Source of the DNA: Cellvibrio sp. KY-YJ-3
GTDB taxonomy: Bacteria > Pseudomonadota > Gammaproteobacteria > Pseudomonadales > Cellvibrionaceae
Reading direction: 5' to 3'
Length of the DNA: 64,000 nt
NCBI RefSeq assembly: GCF_008806955.1
Contig: NZ_CP031727.1
Span: forward strand, 2,060,001 to 2,124,000
The notes under the pieces are model-generated. The model searched no databases. It was given only the letters and a program-made list of their open reading frames with translations, and was not told the DNA's origin. The position numbers and the translations under genes are program-made. Shown here one piece after another: positions 17,126-25,378 of the stretch (the first letter of the stretch is position 1; every line of letters starts with the position of its first letter).

Positions 17126-17794
17126 ATGCGACATCAGGTTCCTTTCGTGGGTGAGCGTAAAGTGGTTCGCGCCGAAGACGAGCAGGCGCGCGCCAAGCGT
17201 TTGAGCGGAAAGGTAATTGATGATGTGGTAGGCGAGGGTGTTGCACCGAGTAGTTGGGATGATCTGGTTCCCGAAGGCTGGGTTGATCGCTCCGTGCCCA
17301 AGGTGAGCAAGCCAGCTGTATCTGCTTCTGTTGCGCGCTCATCAGCAGCGCCGCAAACACCTGCGCGTACGGGGAACACGGCTAAACCTAAACCAGCTAC
17401 AGCCAAGCCTGCCGTAAAAAAAACCAGCACCGGTGCAAGCGCTATTACCTTTTCCGATTCTGCTTCACTGGATTGGATTCCCATCAATAATGGTCGCGGC
17501 TTGCGTGTAAATATTCACGGTTGTATCGATAACGATCTGCGCAAAGAATGGGCGCGTCTTTTGGAAGGTACTGCAGATACCGGCGTCGAAGAATTTGAGT
17601 TTAACCTCAGCGACACCCCCGCACTGAGCCTGACAGGCTTGGGTATGTTGTTATTATTTAAAGAGCGAAAACGTTCGGCGCGCGAAGCTATTAGCCTGTG
17701 CAATTGCAATAAAGATGTCGCGCAGTTGTTAGAGTGGACGGGAATGGATCGCTACTTTGTGATTAAAACCACGCAGATCACCGAGCCTTCCTGA
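17126..17794 (+). CDS. STAS-domain protein with long disordered N-terminus
   Basis: A 222-residue cytoplasmic protein. ATG 17126 follows GGAGTAAGG. Residues 1-55 are charged and contain RLSGKVIDDVVGEG; 60-105 are rich in Ala, Pro, Lys and Thr, a probable flexible linker; 115-215 are a STAS-like domain (LRVNIHGCIDNDLRKEWARLL, LSLTGLGMLLLFKERK, LCNCNKDVAQLLEWTGMDRYF), the fold of anti-sigma-factor antagonists and MlaB. The usual phospho-acceptor serine region reads TPALSLTGLG, so Ser is available. No kinase or sigma factor lies nearby, so partners are unknown. A terminator follows directly. Confidence 0.8.
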   Translation: MRHQVPFVGERKVVRAEDEQARAKRLSGKVIDDVVGEGVAPSSWDDLVPEGWVDRSVPKVSKPAVSASVARSSAAPQTPARTGNTAKPKPATAKPAVKKTSTGASAITFSDSASLDWIPINNGRGLRVNIHGCIDNDLRKEWARLLEGTADTGVEEFEFNLSDTPALSLTGLGMLLLFKERKRSAREAISLCNCNKDVAQLLEWTGMDRYFVIKTTQITEPS

Positions 17795-17808
17795 CATATT
17801 TTTCTGAC

Positions 17809-17838
17809 AAAAAAGCCCGGTCAATGCCGGGCTTTTTT
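17809..17838. terminator. Bidirectional rho-independent terminator
   Basis: Perfect 12-base stem AAAAAAGCCCGG / CCGGGCTTTTTT with a 6-base loop between the convergent STAS and hisC genes. A- and T-runs on both sides allow it to serve both. Confidence 0.93.
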
Positions 17839-17857
17839 GTTGCTGGTTTGCCTGTGC

Positions 17858-18913
17858 CTAGCCAACCTTTTTTAACGCGTCGATCAGCGCCTGCATTTGC
17901 TCGTCGGTGCCGATGGTGATGCGCAAAAATTGACTGATGCGCGGCTTGTTAAAATAGCGCACCAGAATTTTGTGATCGCGCAAATACTGGGCAAGGTCAG
18001 CAGCATTTTTGCCTTGCGGCTCGGCAAATACAAAATTGGCTTGCGATGGTAGTACTTTGAATCCAAGTTTCTCCAATTCAGTGGTTGTCCAATCGCGTGT
18101 GGCGATAATCTGGTCGCGGCAGCGAGCGAAATAGTCTTCATCCTCAAACGCTACCACTGCCGCTGCTTCAGCGATGCGGTCGAGCGGGTAAGAGTTAAAT
18201 GAATTTTTCACGCGATCCAGTGCGTCGATTAAATCCTTATGGCCCACTGCCAAACCTACGCGCATACCTGCCAGTGAGCGGGATTTGGACAGAGTCTGCA
18301 CCACCAATAAATTGGGATATTTATCGACTAATTTGATTGCTGTTTCCGCACCAAAATCCACATAGGCTTCATCGACAACAACGACTGATTCAGTATTTTG
18401 CTGCAGCAGCGCTTCAATCTCCGCCAGTGGTTTGCCAATCGCGGTAGGTGCATTGGGGTTGGGGAAAATAATACCGCCATTGGCTTGGGGGTAATCGGCA
18501 AAATTAATGGTGTAATCATCACGCAGGGCTATGGTTTGATAATCAATGCCAAATAATTTGCAGTACACCGGGTAAAAGCTGTAGCTGATGTCAGGGAACA
18601 GCAGTGGTTTGTCCTGCTGGAAAAACGCCATAAATAGCAGTGCCAGCACTTCATCTGAACCATTGCCCACAAACACTTGCTCGGCGGTCACACCGTAATA
18701 AGTGGCAATGGTGTTCTTCAACTTTTTGGAATTGGGGTCCGGGTAGAGGCGCAAACGGTCGATGGTGTCATGGTTAATCACGTCGATGACTTTGGGCGAG
18801 GGCGGGTAGGGGCTCTCGTTAGTATTCAACTTGATCAAACCATCAATTTGCGGTTGCTCCCCGGGCACATAAGGCTCCAGTTCGCGCACCACCTGACTCC
18901 AAAACTTCGACAT
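17858..18913 (-). CDS. hisC: Histidinol-phosphate aminotransferase
   Basis: PLP enzyme that transaminates imidazole-acetol phosphate in histidine synthesis; some homologues act on aromatic amino acids. The 351 residues show [13 protein letters not shown] near the N-terminus, [21 protein letters not shown], and the PLP lysine in [22 protein letters not shown] precedes the ATG at 18913. It sits 62 bases after the FabF-type gene on the same strand, with no other his gene near, so this is a scattered his gene. It ends at a shared terminator. Confidence 0.93.
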   Translation of the reverse strand: MSKFWSQVVRELEPYVPGEQPQIDGLIKLNTNESPYPPSPKVIDVINHDTIDRLRLYPDPNSKKLKNTIATYYGVTAEQVFVGNGSDEVLALLFMAFFQQDKPLLFPDISYSFYPVYCKLFGIDYQTIALRDDYTINFADYPQANGGIIFPNPNAPTAIGKPLAEIEALLQQNTESVVVVDEAYVDFGAETAIKLVDKYPNLLVVQTLSKSRSLAGMRVGLAVGHKDLIDALDRVKNSFNSYPLDRIAEAAAVVAFEDEDYFARCRDQIIATRDWTTTELEKLGFKVLPSQANFVFAEPQGKNAADLAQYLRDHKILVRYFNKPRISQFLRITIGTDEQMQALIDALKKVG

Positions 18914-18974
18914 GCGAGTTCCTCAACAATTGCAGCAAAAAAGAGTGCGCAGTATACGCCTTGAGGCGCGCGGC

Positions 18975-20261
18975 TCACACCCAGCGCTTTAACAAAATAC
19001 TGGCGTTTACGCCACCAAAACCAAAGCCGTTGGAGATGGCGTAATCAAGCTCGGCCGCACGCGCGCTGCCATGAACTATATCAATGCCCTCTGCCGCCTC
19101 GTCCTTATGTTCGAGATTCAAGGTGGGAGGGATCATTTGGTCGCGTAAGGCCAGCGCTGTAAAAATAGTTTCAATCCCACCCGCGGCGCCGAGCAAATGA
19201 CCGGTGGCGGATTTGGTGGACGTCACGGCGATTTTTCCCTCGCCACCACTGTCGAGTTTAAATACGCGTTTAATTGCAGCAAGCTCCCCTTTATCACCCA
19301 CAGGAGTGGACGTCGCGTGCGCATTGAGGTGTTGGATTTGTGCGGGTGTTATTCCCGCCTGTTTGATGGCTATTTCCATCGCGCGTTTTGCGCCATCGCC
19401 ATCTTCCGGCCCGGACGTTAAATGGTAAGCATCGGCACTGGTGCCGTAGCCGACAATTTCAGCAATGGGTTTTGCTCCGCGCGCCAGGGCATGTTCAAGT
19501 GATTCAATGACTAAAATGCCTGCACCTTCGCCCATGACAAAACCATCGCGGTCGCGATCAAAGGGACGCGATGCGCGAGTCGGTTCATCATTAAAAGCCG
19601 ACGATAGCGCCCGCGCGGCCGCAAAACCGCCGAGGCTTACGGTGTGGATACAGGCTTCTGCACCGCCACAAATCGCCACATCCACCTCGCCCGCGCGGAT
19701 CATACGCGCGGCGTCGCCAATTGCTTGCACACCGGCCGCACAGGCCGTCACCGGCGCACCTAATGGCCCTTTAAATCCGTACTTAATCGAGACATGTCCA
19801 GCGGCCAGATTCACCAGAAACGAGGGAATGGTGAAGGGCGATAATTTGCGAGTGCCGCGCGCGTCTGCGGTACGCACTGCCTCAGCAATCGCCGGAAAAC
19901 CACCAACTCCAGAAGCGATAATAGTCGCCGTGCGCTCTTGCTGTTCGGTTGTTGTGGGTTGCCACTGCGCCTGCTGCAGGGCTTCTTCAGTGGCGGCGAG
20001 CGCGAGCAAAATAAAGCGATCCATTTTGCGTTGGTCTTTGGGGCTGACGATGGCGTCCGGATTCAAACCCGCTTCCGCATCTTCTTCAATCGTGGGAACC
20101 ACACCGCCCACTTTGGCAGGTAAGTCGCTAACCATGTCATCTGGCAGGCGACGCAAGCCGGATCTGCCCGCAAGCAACCGCTGCCATACAGGTTCAATGC
20201 CGCAGCCCAGTGGAGAGGCTATGCCCATTCCGGTAATCACAATGCGGGTTGGCTGGCTCAT
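18975..20261 (-). CDS. Beta-ketoacyl-ACP synthase II (FabF-type, stand-alone)
   Basis: Condensing enzyme that would extend acyl-ACP with malonyl-ACP. The 428 residues carry the Cys-His-His triad of the family: VTACAAGVQAIGDA, LNAHATSTPVGDKGE and SATGHLLGAAGG. GAGGAAT precedes ATG 20261. It is not in a fab cluster: no acpP, fabD or fabG is nearby, and it is divergent from a TetR gene across a promoter with two palindromes. It is therefore probably an extra, regulated synthase rather than the housekeeping FabF. Which acyl chain it extends cannot be read from the sequence. Confidence 0.88.
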   Translation of the reverse strand: MSQPTRIVITGMGIASPLGCGIEPVWQRLLAGRSGLRRLPDDMVSDLPAKVGGVVPTIEEDAEAGLNPDAIVSPKDQRKMDRFILLALAATEEALQQAQWQPTTTEQQERTATIIASGVGGFPAIAEAVRTADARGTRKLSPFTIPSFLVNLAAGHVSIKYGFKGPLGAPVTACAAGVQAIGDAARMIRAGEVDVAICGGAEACIHTVSLGGFAAARALSSAFNDEPTRASRPFDRDRDGFVMGEGAGILVIESLEHALARGAKPIAEIVGYGTSADAYHLTSGPEDGDGAKRAMEIAIKQAGITPAQIQHLNAHATSTPVGDKGELAAIKRVFKLDSGGEGKIAVTSTKSATGHLLGAAGGIETIFTALALRDQMIPPTLNLEHKDEAAEGIDIVHGSARAAELDYAISNGFGFGGVNASILLKRWV

Positions 20262-20284
20262 GGTTATTCCTCAGTTTAATTTAC

Positions 20285-20335
20285 ATGACGATCGTCATTT
20301 ATAAATTATATGATGGCCGTCATGTATACTGTCAA
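20285..20335 (-). promoter_or_regulatory. fabF-type promoter with paired TetR-type operators
   Basis: On the minus strand TTGACA (20330-20335) and TATAAT (20305-20310), 19 bases apart, form a promoter for the synthase gene. One palindrome, ATGATGGCCGTCAT (20310-20323, one mismatched pair), fills the spacer. A second, perfect 14-mer ATGACGATCGTCAT (20285-20298) covers the expected transcription start. This layout is what a repressor encoded next door would need; the TetR gene at 20378 is the natural candidate. Confidence 0.75.
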
Positions 20336-20377
20336 TCAGATTTTATCCATGGCTGGTTTAACCCTAAGAGGAACGCT

Positions 20378-20944
20378 ATGAGAGTCAGCAGAGAACAAGC
20401 AGCAGAAAATCGCGGAAAAATTTTGCATACCGCTGCGCAATTATTTCGTGAAAAAGGTTTTGATGGCATCGGCATTGCCGATCTGATGAAAAAAGTTGGC
20501 CTAACCCATGGTGGTTTTTACGGCCATTTCACCTCAAAAGAAGATTTAATGAAGCAGACCTGTGCTTATGCAGTAGATGAGCTTTTGGCACAGGGCGAGG
20601 CGGCACGTGCAACAACAAAAGGGTCGAAATACAAAGCGTATATTTCACGCTATCTATCGATCGGGCACCGCGATAATCCCGGTAGCGGTTGCTTGATGGC
20701 CGCGCTCGGGGCAGATGCAGCGCGTCAATCGCCAGCAATTAAGCAGGCATTTACTCAAAGTTTTAATCGCCTGCTCAGCGCCATGATGAATTTATTGCCC
20801 GCCACGAAAACTGAAGCCGCCAAACGCGAACAGGCACTATTAACACTGGCCACCTTGGTCGGTGCACAAGTTATTGCGCGCGCCGTGGACGACCCAAAAC
20901 TGTCAGAAGAAATATTGCGGGTGGTGAATAAAAAATTGCATTGA
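20378..20944 (+). CDS. TetR-family transcriptional regulator
   Basis: A 188-residue repressor. Residues about 10-60 form the TetR helix-turn-helix (ILHTAAQLFREKGFDGIG, DLMKKVGLTHGGFYGHF); the rest is the helical ligand domain with GSGCLMAALGADAARQ, resembling the LmrA/YxaF-like branch. ATG 20378 is preceded by AAGAGGA; the longer frame to 20249 would run through the operators. It is divergent from the stand-alone FabF-type gene and probably controls it, and perhaps itself, through the two palindromes between them. Confidence 0.9.
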   Translation: MRVSREQAAENRGKILHTAAQLFREKGFDGIGIADLMKKVGLTHGGFYGHFTSKEDLMKQTCAYAVDELLAQGEAARATTKGSKYKAYISRYLSIGHRDNPGSGCLMAALGADAARQSPAIKQAFTQSFNRLLSAMMNLLPATKTEAAKREQALLTLATLVGAQVIARAVDDPKLSEEILRVVNKKLH

Positions 20945-21027
20945 AGTATTAGGCTGAATGGCGTTAGTGTATTTAGTGAAGTAAACAGCGCTATAGTTAA
21001 ACTATTCAGCATCAGGGAGCGCGGCTT

Positions 21028-21810
21028 ATGCATACTACACCTCGATTAATTCTACTCGATCTGGATGGCACCCTCTACGTGGGCGACAGCCCCATTTCCG
21101 GCGCGATCGAGTGCCTTGCTACCTTGCGTGCGCAGGGTATTGCGCTGCGTTTTCTCACCAATACCACCACCAAATCCCAACAACAATTAATTGATCAATT
21201 GCGCGCGATGGGATTTGCGTTGGGCGATGACGAGTTGATTAGTGCGCCCGTTGCTGCGCGCATCGCGCTGGAAAAGTTGCAGCAACAAGCGGGCAGGCCG
21301 TTGCGCATTTGGCCGCTGGTCGCCAGTGCCATCCAAACCGATTTCAGCGATTTTATTCACGATGAACAGCAACCGGATTATGTGGTACTCGGCGATATAG
21401 GTGAGCGCTGGGATTTGGAATTAATCAATCGCTTGTTTAATGCCATGCATGGCGGCGCCGAATTAATCGCGCTACACAAAGGCCGCTTTTGGCAAACCAG
21501 CGATGGTTTAAAAGCTGACATCGGTTTTTTTGTCGCAGGTCTTGAGTATGTGTGCAGTAAACAGGCGCTCATTATGGGCAAACCCAATCGTGATTTTTTC
21601 CAATTGATTCTCGACTCCGCCGGTGTGGTAGCGAGTGAGACGTTAATGGTGGGTGATGATATCGACAGCGACGTGGGCGGCGCCCAGCAAATGGGGATGC
21701 GGGGGTGTTTGGTAAAAACCGGTAAATTTCGCGAAAGTTATTTTGCCCAGTCCGACGTGCAACCTGATTGGGTGTTGGATTCAATCGCTGCACTCAAGGA
21801 TTGTATTTGA
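21028..21810 (+). CDS. HAD-superfamily phosphatase, IIA subfamily (TIGR01458-like)
   Basis: A 260-residue cytoplasmic hydrolase. Motif I is LLDLDGTLYVGD, motif II FLTNTTTKS, and motif III/IV GDDIDSDVGGAQQMGM; the long insertion between motifs II and III is the C2 cap of the NagD/LHPP group. The start has GGGAG upstream. Substrate unknown; relatives act on phosphorylated sugars, pyrophosphate or phospholysine/phosphohistidine. It converges on the MATE gene with only 24 bases between. Confidence 0.88.
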   Translation: MHTTPRLILLDLDGTLYVGDSPISGAIECLATLRAQGIALRFLTNTTTKSQQQLIDQLRAMGFALGDDELISAPVAARIALEKLQQQAGRPLRIWPLVASAIQTDFSDFIHDEQQPDYVVLGDIGERWDLELINRLFNAMHGGAELIALHKGRFWQTSDGLKADIGFFVAGLEYVCSKQALIMGKPNRDFFQLILDSAGVVASETLMVGDDIDSDVGGAQQMGMRGCLVKTGKFRESYFAQSDVQPDWVLDSIAALKDCI

Positions 21811-21834
21811 GTGCAGCTGTTTTTAGGGCATTTT

Positions 21835-23259
21835 TTAAGTGTGCCGGAATTGCTGCGGATTAAAATAAAATACGCGCCGCGTTAAAAGTATGGCTGCACA
21901 GATCAAACCTGCAATTAACGCTGTCCAAAACCCGGCGGCGCCCATGGGTTCATCCGTTAGCCAGTCTTTAAATGTCAGTGCAAAACCCAGTGGCAAACAA
22001 ATTCCCCAAAACGCGAGCAGCATAATTAACATGGGTATTTTGGTGTCCTTGTAACCGCGCTGCACATTAATCATGGTTACTTGAATTACATCGGCAATTT
22101 GAAATAACGCGCCCAATAAAAATAAATTTGCTGCAATTTTTTGCACTGCCAGGTCAGACGTATAAAGGCTGGCAAACCAATCGCGTCCCAAAAATAAAAT
22201 ACTGGCATTGGTACAACCTACACCCAGTGCCAAGAGTAGCGAGCTACGCGCCAATAGGCGCGCTTCGCTGTAATCAGTGGCGCCCACTAAAAAACTCACA
22301 CGCAGGGTAATGGCAATACCCAAGCTCAGCGGCAACATAAAAAACAATGAAACTAAATTCAATACAATCTGATGCGCTGCCACCGTTGTGGCACCCAGTG
22401 GCGCCAGAAAAAGTGCGATCATGCAGAACATGCTTACTTCAATAAAACTGGTAAAGCCAATGGGCAAACCGAGCTTTAATAAACGTTTGATAACCGCAAG
22501 CTGCGGCGCGGCCCAGCCACTGAGTAAATGAAATGCCGCAAAGGTTTTACTACGATTTAAATATACTAGCAGTGCCAATGTTGCACTCCAGTTGGCAATG
22601 CTGGTTGCCCAGCCGCAGCCGATACCACCCAGCGCGGGTATTTGTATAACACCCAAATCCGCGCCGTAAATAAACATATAGTTGAGCGGCAAATTAAGTA
22701 AGGTGCTCAATAATGAGAACGCCATAATCACGCCAGTATGACCCAGTCCATCGGTCAGGCCGCGCAGTGCGGTGAGGAGTAATAATGCAGGCACACCCCA
22801 GGCAAATGCATCCAAATAACCTACCGCAATACTATTGGTTTTTGCATCCAATTGCAGAATGGTGAGCAGCGGCTGCATATTAATTAACACCGCAATCATC
22901 AATAGCATTGCCACTAATGCAATATAAATCCCCTGCCAGGTGGCGGGCATGATCTTGTCAAATTCCTGCGCCCCGCGATGGCCGGAAATAGTAGGCTGCA
23001 TTGCGCCCAATACTCCCGCAAAAAATAACAGCACTGGCACCCATAGGCTGGTGCCAATACCTACACCGGCTAAATCCTCAGCGCTGGCGTGACCGGCCAT
23101 TACGGTATCAATTACCCCATTGGCCATTTGTGCCAACTGCGCAATTAAAATTGGTGCGCCCATTAGCGCGAGTTGTTTCCACTCATGCAGGGTGCGCGTA
23201 ACCAAACTTTGGTTATGATCGGGGAGGGGTTGATTAATTTGATCGTCTGTTGCGTTCAC
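21835..23259 (-). CDS. MATE-family multidrug/sodium antiporter (NorM-like)
   Basis: A 474-residue inner-membrane exporter with about 12 hydrophobic segments. The N-terminal family signature is LALMGAPILIAQLAQMANGVIDTVMAG and the second half repeats the pattern (LGLPIGFTSFIEVSMFCMIALF). Length and symmetry match NorM-type exporters of cationic compounds. The start is GTG at 23259. It follows cobC by 54 bases on the same strand, so it may be read from the cobalamin operon transcript; no functional link is known to me. Confidence 0.93.
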   Translation of the reverse strand: MNATDDQINQPLPDHNQSLVTRTLHEWKQLALMGAPILIAQLAQMANGVIDTVMAGHASAEDLAGVGIGTSLWVPVLLFFAGVLGAMQPTISGHRGAQEFDKIMPATWQGIYIALVAMLLMIAVLINMQPLLTILQLDAKTNSIAVGYLDAFAWGVPALLLLTALRGLTDGLGHTGVIMAFSLLSTLLNLPLNYMFIYGADLGVIQIPALGGIGCGWATSIANWSATLALLVYLNRSKTFAAFHLLSGWAAPQLAVIKRLLKLGLPIGFTSFIEVSMFCMIALFLAPLGATTVAAHQIVLNLVSLFFMLPLSLGIAITLRVSFLVGATDYSEARLLARSSLLLALGVGCTNASILFLGRDWFASLYTSDLAVQKIAANLFLLGALFQIADVIQVTMINVQRGYKDTKIPMLIMLLAFWGICLPLGFALTFKDWLTDEPMGAAGFWTALIAGLICAAILLTRRVFYFNPQQFRHT

Positions 23260-23313
23260 AAAAAATTCCGTTACATCTGGATAGATAATGCTGCTCTCAC
23301 TTTTGAGCGCGCA

Positions 23314-23928
23314 TTAGGTTTTAAGACCGATATGGTTGATTACTGGTTGCGCTTGATCATAGTTGTCGATGCTTATGCGCGTCTGGCTTGCGTAATCTAT
23401 CTGCAATTGTTGAAACAAACTGGGTGTGCCCACATCCAGTTTTAAAATGTGCGCAATAATAATGCGGATTACCCCACCGTGGCAGACAATCACTTGGTGC
23501 GCTGCGGTGGAGCTACAAATTAATTGCTGCCAGGCACTAATTACGCGTGCTGCAAAATCTTGCAGCGCTTCACCCTCGGGCGCTTGCGCGGTGGCGGGTG
23601 AATCCCAAAAGCGTGCGAGCTTGTCCCATTCATCGCCCAAGGCATCAAAAGCGATACCATCCCAGCGGCCAAAATTCATTTCCTGCAAATCCGGTTCGAT
23701 CAACAGCGGTAATTCATATTGCGCACTAAATTCTTGTGCGACGCTCGCGCAGCGCTGTAAGGGTGAGCTGACAATTTGGTCGATTGCGGTTTGTTGATGA
23801 ATTGCCCTAAGGGCGCGCTGTAAATCTGTGCGGCCAGCATCACTCAATGCGATATCGGTACGGCCATAGAGTGCAGCGGGGCCATCGACTTTGCCATGAC
23901 GGATTAGGGTAATAAGGCGATTGCTCAT
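23314..23928 (-). CDS. cobC: Alpha-ribazole phosphatase (CobC-like histidine phosphatase)
   Basis: Removes phosphate in the last steps of the cobalamin nucleotide loop. The 204-residue histidine-phosphatase fold has LIRHGKVDG (catalytic His), SSPLQRCASVAQ, and VCHGGVIRI (second His). It overlaps cobU by four bases (ATGA), a coupled arrangement, and closes the run cobT-cobS-cobU-cobC. General histidine phosphatase activity is certain; the cobalamin role rests on the operon. Confidence 0.9.
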   Translation of the reverse strand: MSNRLITLIRHGKVDGPAALYGRTDIALSDAGRTDLQRALRAIHQQTAIDQIVSSPLQRCASVAQEFSAQYELPLLIEPDLQEMNFGRWDGIAFDALGDEWDKLARFWDSPATAQAPEGEALQDFAARVISAWQQLICSSTAAHQVIVCHGGVIRIIIAHILKLDVGTPSLFQQLQIDYASQTRISIDNYDQAQPVINHIGLKT

Positions 23929-24446
23929 ACAGCATTGCCTTTTAATTGCAGGGGCAAACCAGCGGCGATAAAAAAGACGGTGTCTGCGCGTTGTGCCAGT
24001 GCTTGATTTAGCCGACCTGCTTCATCCACAAATTGGCGACTGATTTCGCCGAGCGGAATAATGCCCAAGCCCACTTCATTGGCGACAAAAATAATCTGTG
24101 CCTGACTGTTCTGTAGTGAATCGATGAGCTGTTTAAACAGCAGGGAGAAATCCTGTTGCGGGTAGTGAAAGAGTTGGTTGTTCAGCCAAAGTGTTAAACA
24201 GTCCACCAAAATGCATTGCGGTTTTTGGCTTTCACGGGCAAGTGTTTCTGCCAATTGTAATGGGCACTCGCAAAGCGCCCACTCGCTGGGTCGCTGTGTT
24301 TGGTGATGCGCGATACGCGCGCTCATTTCCTCGTCCAGTGCGGTGGCGGTAGCAATATACAGCACCGGCAGCTGACTGTTACTGGCGAGCTGTTCCGCAT
24401 AGCGCGATTTACCCGAGCGCGCGCCACCCAATACCAAGGTGATCAT
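23925..24446 (-). CDS. cobU: Adenosylcobinamide kinase / adenosylcobinamide-phosphate guanylyltransferase
   Basis: Bifunctional enzyme that phosphorylates adenosylcobinamide and then transfers GMP to it. The 173 residues open with the P-loop LVLGGARSGKSRYAE, followed by ARIAHHQTQRP (likely GMP-carrying histidine), LVDCLTLWLNNQ and VANEVGLGIIPLGEISR, all family signatures. Both ends overlap neighbours by four bases (with cobS upstream and cobC downstream), so translation is coupled. Confidence 0.96.
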   Translation of the reverse strand: MITLVLGGARSGKSRYAEQLASNSQLPVLYIATATALDEEMSARIAHHQTQRPSEWALCECPLQLAETLARESQKPQCILVDCLTLWLNNQLFHYPQQDFSLLFKQLIDSLQNSQAQIIFVANEVGLGIIPLGEISRQFVDEAGRLNQALAQRADTVFFIAAGLPLQLKGNAV

Positions 24447-25225
24447 AATAAAAATCCTGGTAGATATTTTGCGCTAGCCACGCCACACAACAACAGCACC
24501 GCATAAATCAGCAGTTCACTCACTTGCTGCGCCGCACCCAAACAATCGCCGGTGTAACCGCCAATCTGCCGCATAAAGTACATTTTTATTAATTGTCGCA
24601 GTATTAACAATGCAATGATTACTGCACTGGCTGCTTGCCAGTGCAGCAGTAAAAAAATGGGTAGCGCGGTAATTACGAGAATTAAAAAATCGGTTTTTGA
24701 TTGATTATTGGCAAGGGGTTTACTTTTGCTGCTGTCTTCATCGGCCACATAGGGCATGGTAAAAATTAGACTGGCCGCGAGTGTGCGCGAGAGCGCGTAA
24801 GCAATTAACAAGCTCAGTGCAATAGTGTGGCTTTCAGCGAGTAATAGATATTTACCCAACAACGCCATCACCAATGCAGCGGCGCCATAACTGCCAATGC
24901 GGCTGTCTTTCATAATCAATAATTTTTTCTCACGCACAAACGCGCCGCCAAAACCATCGGCGGTATCGGCAAGGCCGTCTTCGTGAAATACACCGGTGAG
25001 CAGCAAGCTAAAAACCATCGCCAACCAAATACTGACAGGTGTGGAAAAAACCTGACTCGCCGCGACGTAAACGCCTGCTACCAACGCGCCCAATAACCAA
25101 CCGACCACGGTGTAGTAACGGCTGGAGCGATTGAGTAATTCCGGTGAATATTCAACCCACGCTGGCATGGGAATACGGCTGAAAAATCCCAGTGCGAGGA
25201 AAAATAAATTGAATTGTTTTTTCAT
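24443..25225 (-). CDS. cobS: Adenosylcobinamide-GDP ribazoletransferase (cobalamin synthase)
   Basis: Membrane enzyme that joins adenosylcobinamide-GDP and alpha-ribazole(-phosphate). The 260-residue polytopic protein shows ALGFFSRIPMP, GVFHEDGLADTADGFGG (metal-binding acidic motif) and KDSRIGSYGAAALV, which define CobS. I chose ATG 25225; an extension to 25270 would read into the palindromic element between cobT and cobS. Confidence 0.95.
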   Translation of the reverse strand: MKKQFNLFFLALGFFSRIPMPAWVEYSPELLNRSSRYYTVVGWLLGALVAGVYVAASQVFSTPVSIWLAMVFSLLLTGVFHEDGLADTADGFGGAFVREKKLLIMKDSRIGSYGAAALVMALLGKYLLLAESHTIALSLLIAYALSRTLAASLIFTMPYVADEDSSKSKPLANNQSKTDFLILVITALPIFLLLHWQAASAVIIALLILRQLIKMYFMRQIGGYTGDCLGAAQQVSELLIYAVLLLCGVASAKYLPGFLL

Positions 25226-25238
25226 AAAACCTGGTCGC

Positions 25239-25345
25239 GTGTCGGAGGAGCAGATAGCCCTGCAAGACACGCCGTGAATACATCCATGTAGGCTTGTCGT
25301 CGACGTCCCTGTCTCCGACAGTCTTGCAGGGCTATCTGCTCCTCC
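25239..25345. repeat. Palindromic element with 25-bp inverted arms between cobT and cobS
   Basis: Perfect 25-base inverted repeat: arms 25244-25268 and 25321-25345. Inside lie the core TGAATACATCCATGTAG (25275-25291) and GTCCCTG (25305-25311). An alternative stem pairs TGTCGGAG with CTCCGACA (25313-25320). It has no coding capacity and splits the cob operon. The core recurs, reversed, in the element at 34424-34515, with different arms. Confidence 0.9.
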
Positions 25346-25378
25346 TCTTGAAAGATCGAAGCAGTCAATCGTAATTTT

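Noticed and set aside
19465-20304. Long plus-strand open frame opposite the FabF-type gene
   Set aside because: It is the antisense shadow of a GC-rich conserved gene; the minus-strand protein has a complete catalytic triad.
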